In this document: positions 59,863 to 64,000 of the stretch, piece by piece | Numbering within the stretch: the stretch's first letter is position 1 | Layout: each line of letters starts with the position of its first letter | NCBI GenBank assembly: GCA_031216755.1 | Contig: JARUHG010000003.1 | Coordinates: 248,001-312,000 of the forward strand | Origin: Lysobacter arvi | GTDB lineage: Bacteria; Pseudomonadota; Gammaproteobacteria; Xanthomonadales; Xanthomonadaceae | Length of the DNA stretch: 64,000 nucleotides | Direction of reading: 5' to 3' | Translations under genes and position numbers: made by a program | Notes under the pieces: generated by a model | The model's database searches: none | Told to the model about the DNA's origin: nothing | The model's input: the letters and a program-made list of their open reading frames with translations, nothing else

Positions 59863-59864
59863 CA

Positions 59865-60041
59865 TCACCTCTTAGTTCTAGAAATAGTAAACAGCCCGAG
59901 AAGAATAAGGATTGCACCAGCAACGTATTTGTACTCACCGAGAACAATTGGCAGTCGAGGAATCCATCCATCCGCAGAGACCATTAGTGCAACGCCTGCG
60001 CAGATGAGACCAAATGGCAAAAGCATGTTGACGACTTTCAT
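59865..60041 (-). CDS. 58-residue membrane protein, candidate immunity protein for module C
   Basis: Starts MKVVNMLLPFGLICAGVALM at ATG 60041 and ends LFTISRTKR at 59865. It has two membrane helices (about 5-21 and 38-54) separated by WIPRLPIVLGEYKY. Its ATG overlaps the stop of the module C Rhs tip as TGATG, so the two are translationally coupled, as expected of a toxin and its immunity protein. No family recognised. The gene is short but shows clean coding structure. Confidence 0.68.
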   Translation of the reverse strand: MKVVNMLLPFGLICAGVALMVSADGWIPRLPIVLGEYKYVAGAILILLGLFTISRTKR

Positions 60042-60685
60042 CACTTGCTCGAGCCTCTTGTTCGTGGCGGCGCACTTAATGCCGAATATATTTCGGCCGC
60101 CAGACCAGCAGCATATCCACCTGCGAAGTTTGCGGGCGACGACGGAGGCTCATCAACGCCTGCAATCGCCCCTCCAACCCCAACAAGAAACTCGCCAACC
60201 TGATCTGCATGCGCCGAAACAGCGACCGCCGGAAGGGTGGTGATTCCCGAGTAGTACACATTTGCGGCCGCGCCACCCGCGCTTGATGCCGCATTGATGC
60301 CTCGCTGAACAGCAATGCCAGCAGCCAGGCTTCCTGACTCCACAGCCGCGTTAGCTCGATATGCCGCATTCGCAATCGTCGCGCCAACTCCGAACTCAAC
60401 GGCCAGTCCGCCCGTAGAACCGATCGACGCGGTAGTTCCGAGGAATTTCCCAATATCCTTGCCCATCTGATTGCGAGCGCCCTCGACCGCTGCGAACTTC
60501 GGATCTGGCATCTTGCATGGCATGAATCCGCAAAAGCTGCTGCAAACGCCAGTCGGGTCATTGAAGTTGATTGGATCATTCTTCACATACGCATACAGAT
60601 TCACATCGTCCTTGTAGCCAATCGGATCTGCCTGCGGGAACCGCCCCAGCTCCCGGCTGTATAACCGCGCCTTGTATGAGTTAGC
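60041..60685 (-). CDS. orphan Rhs C-terminal tip, intact frame (module C)
   Basis: The frame opens inside an Rhs core at YKARLYSRELGRFPQADPIG (60676), after a stop at 60686-60688, and runs intact to 60041. Past the DPTGV boundary come CSSFCGFMPCKMPDPKFAAV and an Ala/Gly-rich hydrophobic region (about 100 residues, [20 protein letters not shown] and YYSGITTLPAVAVSA). A unique tail with EPPSSPANFAGGYAAGLAAE follows and ends GSSK. The only plausible start is GTG 60604, preceded by AAGGA that is itself the YKDD codons of the core, giving 187 residues. The tip could also serve as a donor for recombination into a full rhs gene. No catalytic motif seen. Confidence 0.65.
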   Translation of the reverse strand, partial: ANSYKARLYSRELGRFPQADPIGYKDDVNLYAYVKNDPINFNDPTGVCSSFCGFMPCKMPDPKFAAVEGARNQMGKDIGKFLGTTASIGSTGGLAVEFGVGATIANAAYRANAAVESGSLAAGIAVQRGINAASSAGGAAANVYYSGITTLPAVAVSAHADQVGEFLVGVGGAIAGVDEPPSSPANFAGGYAAGLAAEIYSALSAPPRTRGSSK

Positions 60686-60752
60686 TCATATTTACCAACA
60701 CGGATCTAATTCCGCATTCCGCATATTTTCTCTCCACCTCTAACTCGCCTTT

Positions 60753-61176
60753 TCAGCGCGGCCGGAATGCATCTCCATCCACTTTCGGAGCTACCTCTGG
60801 GTAGCGCTCGAGTAGGTCATTAAGGATGACTTCAAGCTCCCCCCGCCCCCCCTCTCCGACCGACTTTGCTCGAGCAATAGTTTCACAGTGCCGTGTTGAT
60901 CGACGGCGATCTCGCTGCCATCGGTTGTGATCCTGAGCCGCACTGCTGCGCTAACGAAACCTCTGTCGTACCATTCAAGGAGCCTAGTGAGCCTCCGAAG
61001 GGAAGGGTCGCGCAGTGGAACGTTCCGAAATCTCCGCGAGAGCAAATATTCTGGAGGGTGATTGGCACAAGCGTATCGAAGTCAAAGCCGACGTAGCACA
61101 CCTGGGCCATGCCAACACTTCCGGCCTGCAATGCGAGTGTCGCCAAGAAGAGCGTCGACCTGGTTAGAGGACGCAT
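60753..61176 (-). pseudogene. exported small protein broken by two frameshifts
   Basis: Read on the minus strand. Frame 1 begins MRPLTRSTLFLATLALQAG at 61176, a signal peptide, and continues AQVCYVGFDFD. Coding then appears to move to another frame: YACANHPPEYLLSRRFRNV, LRRLTRLLEWYDRGF and TTDGSEIAVDQHGTVKLLLE. At the G7-C-G6 run (60839-60852) it moves again to ELEVILNDLLERYPEVAP, then KVDGDAFRPR and the stop at 60753. Joined, it would be a secreted protein of about 150 residues of unknown family, possibly a periplasmic immunity factor. Either a true pseudogene or sequencing errors at the homopolymer. Confidence 0.55.
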
Positions 61177-61326
61177 TCCTGATCGCGTCCTCCTCATGGG
61201 TTGCCCAAGGACGAGCCGTATCGGATTTTTATTCTCGTGCGCGTTATTCATGAGCGCGGGCTTGCAAGGAGCTCCACGACAGCTTCATCCCCTAGCGGTT
61301 TCAGGATCGTCCATGAGAACAATCGC

Positions 61327-61527
61327 TCATTTCTTTAGCATTGCGACGCCTTGGACACAGCTCCCCGCACCTAGCAGTAGAACGACGACGCTCGTTAGTG
61401 TGTCTCGCCCCGCTGCATAGTTCTTGTTGAAGTTGATCTCGCTCAAGCCCATGAACATCGCGCACCCAACCACTAGGAGGAAGATCCCCAGCCCCACAAA
61501 CAGTAAACCTCCAACGATTCGCGGCAT
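61327..61527 (-). CDS. 66-residue membrane protein, candidate immunity protein for module B
   Basis: Starts MPRIVGGLLFVGLGIFLLVV at 61527 and has a second hydrophobic helix at about 45-62 (LTSVVVLLLGAGSCVQGVAM), with the loop SEINFNKNYAAGRDT between. The ATG lies 1 base after the stop of the module B tip, so translation was coupled while the tip was intact. No family recognised; immunity role inferred from position. Confidence 0.65.
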   Translation of the reverse strand: MPRIVGGLLFVGLGIFLLVVGCAMFMGLSEINFNKNYAAGRDTLTSVVVLLLGAGSCVQGVAMLKK

Positions 61528-61528
61528 G

Positions 61529-62163
61529 TCACTTCGAACTCCCATGCGAGCCAAAATAGTTGATTGTCGATACAACATCATCCATGTTCGCATGTAGCCA
61601 TGCCGCGCTTGCCAATGGCGTAACGGGAGGTGCGCCAGGCATTACGTACGCTTCTTTCAGCTCGTCAATTTTGTCCAAGTTCGCCGTCACTGCCACAGCA
61701 GGAAGGGTAGTTATCGCCGAGTAGTACATGGAAGATGCCGCATTGCTCGTTGCGTTTATGGCGCGTTGCGTTGCAATTCCGGCTGCCACACTTCCTGACT
61801 CAATGGCACCATTCGCTCGATATGCCGCATTCGCAATTGCTGCTCCCGCACGAACTCAGCAGCCAAGCCGCCCGTTGCGCCGATTGCCCACGTCGTCGCA
61901 ATAGCCTTGCCGATGTCCCTGCCCATTCGGTCACGGGCGGCATCTACTTCTGCGAACCTCGGATTAGGCATTGAGCAGGGCAGGAACCCACCAAAAGAAC
62001 TGCACAAACCTGTCGGGTTCGTGTAGTTGATGGGATTGTTCTTCACATACGCATACAGGTTCAGATCGTCCTTGTATCCGATCGGATCCGTCTGCATGAA
62101 GCGGCCCAGATCCGGGCGGTAGAACCTCGCCTTTTAGTAATACAGACCGAGACCGCCGATCAG
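61529..62163 (-). pseudogene. Rhs core end and tip, multiply broken (module B)
   Basis: Continues the Rhs core after the stop at 62164: GLGLYY, then TAA (62134-62136, where other copies have TAC), then [20 protein letters not shown] and DPTGL-type [20 protein letters not shown]. Near 61843-61857 one base is missing relative to module C, so the frame leaves GGLAAEF and the coding continues in another frame as [20 protein letters not shown] and YYSAITTLPAVAVTANLDKI to a GSSK ending at 61529. The Ala-rich region is shared with module C; the last ~50 residues are not. Inactive as it stands. Confidence 0.8.
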
Positions 62164-62535
62164 TCACCGGCCGGTGTAACGGAAGCGCATGCCGGTGGTG
62201 ACGTTGGGTTCGCCGAACGGGCCGTAGTATAGATCTCCCTTGCGCGTTCCGGTGCCGCTGGCCGCCACGACGACATCACCCAGCTGATCGCGGTCCTGCG
62301 TCACATCCGCCAGCCTCTCACTATCCGCATCAGTAATTAGATTATTTGGCTTGAAGAGTAGTTTTCTTTTCGCTTCCAGGTCATTGGTAAAACCCAAGTA
62401 CTGACCCTCCGAGCGTGCCATGACCTCAAGTCGCCTTATGCCTCTGTAACCCTTGAGCATGTTCCTTATGATCATCGCGAAGCCAGGTAGACCTCCAGCG
62501 ACGGAGCAAGCAGCGAAGAACTGAAACAGGATCAC
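62164..62535 (-). CDS. chimeric ORF: membrane-protein N terminus joined to Rhs core
   Basis: GTG 62535 starts VILFQFFAACSVAGGLPGFA, a membrane helix, followed by a charged stretch (RSEGQYLGFTNDLEAKRKLL). At about residue 80 it runs directly into Rhs core ([37 protein letters not shown]) and ends at TGA 62164-62166, where other copies have the Trp of GQWLIG. The N-terminal part is probably a truncated immunity gene of the module upstream, cut by recombination with a displaced Rhs end. Open frame of 123 residues, but probably a remnant. Confidence 0.65.
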   Translation of the reverse strand: MILFQFFAACSVAGGLPGFAMIIRNMLKGYRGIRRLEVMARSEGQYLGFTNDLEAKRKLLFKPNNLITDADSERLADVTQDRDQLGDVVVAASGTGTRKGDLYYGPFGEPNVTTGMRFRYTGR

Positions 62536-62758
62536 TTAGGGCTCCCTTGGATGTCTGGGTGGACGCGGAGGCCACGATATCTCCATCGTCATAGGCCCTC
62601 TCGGCTGGCCGATTCCTTCTGCGCCCATATGCGACCGTTGTCTTCATGACTGTCGTGTAGCCCACAAAAGGAAGAACGTCCAACTTCCCGCCGACAGCAA
62701 GACCGTGCACCGGACTGCACCCTGGCGAAACCCCACAGCGTTTACGGCCACCCTTCAC
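62536..62758 (-). pseudogene. remnant of a tip or secreted protein between modules A and B
   Basis: From GTG 62758, 16 bp past the three-helix membrane gene, one frame reads GCSPVHGLAVGGKLDVLPFV then GYTTVMKTTVAYG. Coding-like sequence then continues in another frame, HMGAEGIGQPRGPMTMEISW and PPRPPRHPREP, stopping with TAA immediately before the chimeric ORF. A single frameshift around 62625 would join them. No Rhs core precedes it, so it is a displaced toxin-like fragment or unrelated. Confidence 0.45.
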
Positions 62759-62773
62759 CTGGACGCGAGTCTC

Positions 62774-63070
62774 CTATCGACTCTCAAGCATTACGTATGC
62801 TGAAAGAAGACCTACTGTCCCAGCAAGTCCTACGGCCGCGCCTGCCATCGCTATTATCGCCGCTATGGCATGGAGCCGAATCCACGCATCTTGGGGCGCC
62901 AGCGAGAAGGCGAAAAGCAATGTAATAGACACGTAGAGAATTCCTAGGCCGCTAGCTGCCGATAGCATAAGAAGGCTCTTACGCCTACATTCCAGGTACG
63001 CCCACACCTGCAATGCAAGCATGATCACCTGCACAGCAAGCATGTACACACCCAAGATATTGTCGATCAC
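62774..63070 (-). CDS. three-helix membrane protein downstream of module A
   Basis: About 98 residues with three hydrophobic helices (LGVYMLAVQVIMLALQVW, LMLSAASGLGILYVSITLLF, and AIIAMAGAAVGLAGTVGLL). GTG 63070 overlaps the preceding stop as GTGA; GTG 63076 would add two residues. Paired with the 102-residue gene upstream, it could be part of a two-protein immunity unit for module A. No family recognised. Confidence 0.65.
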   Translation of the reverse strand: MIDNILGVYMLAVQVIMLALQVWAYLECRRKSLLMLSAASGLGILYVSITLLFAFSLAPQDAWIRLHAIAAIIAMAGAAVGLAGTVGLLSAYVMLESR

Positions 63071-63375
63071 ACGCACCTCAAACGATACGTCTTAGTCTTG
63101 AAAATTAGACTTCTAAAGACATCAAACGACACCGCCTCACCAGGGTGTGGGCGGCATTCCACGGGAACGAGGACCAGGACAGTCGTTCCGTCGTTGATGA
63201 TCACGATCGCCTCACTCCACCCATTCCGAACCCGCGACATCTGCTCGACGTTATGGGCGATGACACCCGCGCCTGCTCCCACTTTCTCGGCAGGAGGGTC
63301 GTAGTAGAAGGCGAGGCCACCTGACAGGGCAGCTGAGCCTCCTACCAACATTAGCAGCAGCGGGATCACTCTCAT
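63067..63375 (-). CDS. 102-residue exported or membrane-anchored protein downstream of module A
   Basis: N-terminal hydrophobic segment MRVIPLLLMLVGGSAALSGG (signal peptide or anchor), then a soluble part with beta-rich character (SEAIVIINDGTTVLVLVPVE, TKTYRLRCV). The ATG is 12 bases after the module A stop, and the stop overlaps the next gene. Candidate periplasm-facing immunity protein; no family recognised. Confidence 0.65.
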   Translation of the reverse strand: MRVIPLLLMLVGGSAALSGGLAFYYDPPAEKVGAGAGVIAHNVEQMSRVRNGWSEAIVIINDGTTVLVLVPVECRPHPGEAVSFDVFRSLIFKTKTYRLRCV

Positions 63376-63387
63376 AACCGGTTCACA

Positions 63388-64000
63388 TCAAGGGTGGGGA
63401 TAGGTGATTTTGGGCGACTGTCCGGCCTGAGTTCTTGAACCAGAAATTACATTATTGACTCGTTGCACGTCATCAGACCACTGGGTTTCTTGCTTTATAA
63501 AGCATCCTCCGGCCACGATGCAGTTCTTGATGGCCTCTTGTATTTGAGGATTCCTCGCCAGATTGGCAGTTGCTGCCGCCGCTTCCGGTGCGCCAGCAAT
63601 CACTGGCGGCGCGTACACGGCCGATGCAGAGCCAGCCACCGTCATCCCCCCACACGACGTTTAGCCGGCTTGCCACACCTTCGGGCAATCGCTCATCGTT
63701 TTTTGTATTAAGGTTGCGCGAATATGGGAGAAACTGAGCCAGAGCGTATCTGACTGATAGGCGACTTGGCTCGCGAATGCCGCATCCATCCTCGCGCCAC
63801 TCCACTTAGAATCCACTCCGGATAGACCGCTTGGGTCCGTGTAGTTGATTGGATTGTTCTTGACATACGCATACGGATTCAGATCGTCCTTGTATCCAAT
63901 CGGATCGGTCTGGAGGAACCTTCCCAGGTCGGGGCTGTAGAACCTCGCCTTGTAGTAATACAGACCAAGCTCGCCGATCAGCCACTGGCCGGTGTAACGG
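63388..64000 (-). pseudogene. Rhs core end and tip with in-frame stop (module A), continuing past the right edge
   Basis: Enters from the right edge in Rhs core frame ([52 protein letters not shown]) and reads about 50 residues of tip to TAA at 63661-63663. The same frame then continues from ATG 63645 as TVAGSASAVYAPPVIAGAPE, an Ala-rich region, and QRVNNVISGSRTQAGQSPKI to the stop at 63388. The frame may also be shifted between 63670 and 63780, where another frame reads coding-like LPEGVASRLNVVWGDDGG. This is either the broken end of the parental rhs gene or another displaced end; the window edge hides which. Confidence 0.7.

Noticed and set aside
63473-63805. 110-residue frame inside module A
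   Set aside because: Mostly out of frame with both the Rhs core and the later tip segment; only a short middle stretch looks protein-like, and is noted as a possible frameshift.
57909-64000. CRISPR array or tandem repeat explanation for the repeated sequence
   Set aside because: The repeated units are long, coding, irregularly spaced and diverged; they are Rhs core ends, not short direct repeats with spacers.

Overview
The window is GC-rich chromosomal DNA from a gammaproteobacterium of the Xanthomonadaceae. I infer Lysobacter or a close relative from four things: the type IV pilus locus next to sucC, a division/cell-wall cluster without murD, the lpxC-dciA-M23-secA order, and the very high GC. 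From about 58.6 kb to the right end the DNA is visibly less GC-rich.

Layout. 1-12.5 kb: the start of sucC, then the type IV pilus genes pilS, pilR, pilA, a large membrane protein with a spermidine-synthase-like domain, pilB, pilC, pilD and coaE. pilA has a sigma-54 promoter (GG-N10-GC) and, upstream of it, three similar dyads that look like PilR sites. 12.5-19.2 kb: a NUDIX-ThiE fusion, secA, an M23 peptidase, dciA and lpxC. 19.4-35.5 kb: the dcw cluster, all on the minus strand, in the order mraZ-rsmH-ftsL-ftsI-murE-murF-mraY-ftsW-murG-murC-ddl-ftsQ-ftsA-ftsZ, nearly every junction being a 1-4 bp stop/start overlap. 35.8-41.9 kb: rnpB, flanked by a long imperfect inverted repeat, then rsmI, an LpoA-like lipoprotein, yraN, an FAD-linked oxidase, a small membrane protein and thiL. 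42-47.6 kb: nusB, ribH, a RibBA with a degenerate cyclohydrolase domain, riboflavin synthase under an FMN riboswitch, a SAM methyltransferase, ribD and nrdR. 47.7-57.9 kb: glyA, an LpxO-like hydroxylase, ettA, pyrF, a DUF1501/DUF1800 pair and a purine permease.

57.9-64 kb is the accessory region. It holds at least five displaced, mostly broken copies of the end of an Rhs core, read on the minus strand. Several are followed by a different C-terminal tip and a small membrane protein that may be the matching immunity factor. Stops, frameshifts and chimeric joints show repeated recombination and decay. One tip (60041-60685) and several small membrane genes remain intact. One of these, 58 residues long at 59865-60041, is easily missed. 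The parent rhs gene, if present, should lie beyond the right edge.

The genes fit together as housekeeping blocks: pilus assembly with its two-component control; peptidoglycan precursor synthesis, divisome and lipid A synthesis; riboflavin synthesis under FMN control; and a polymorphic-toxin relic at the edge. No tRNA, rRNA, CRISPR array or intact insertion sequence was seen.
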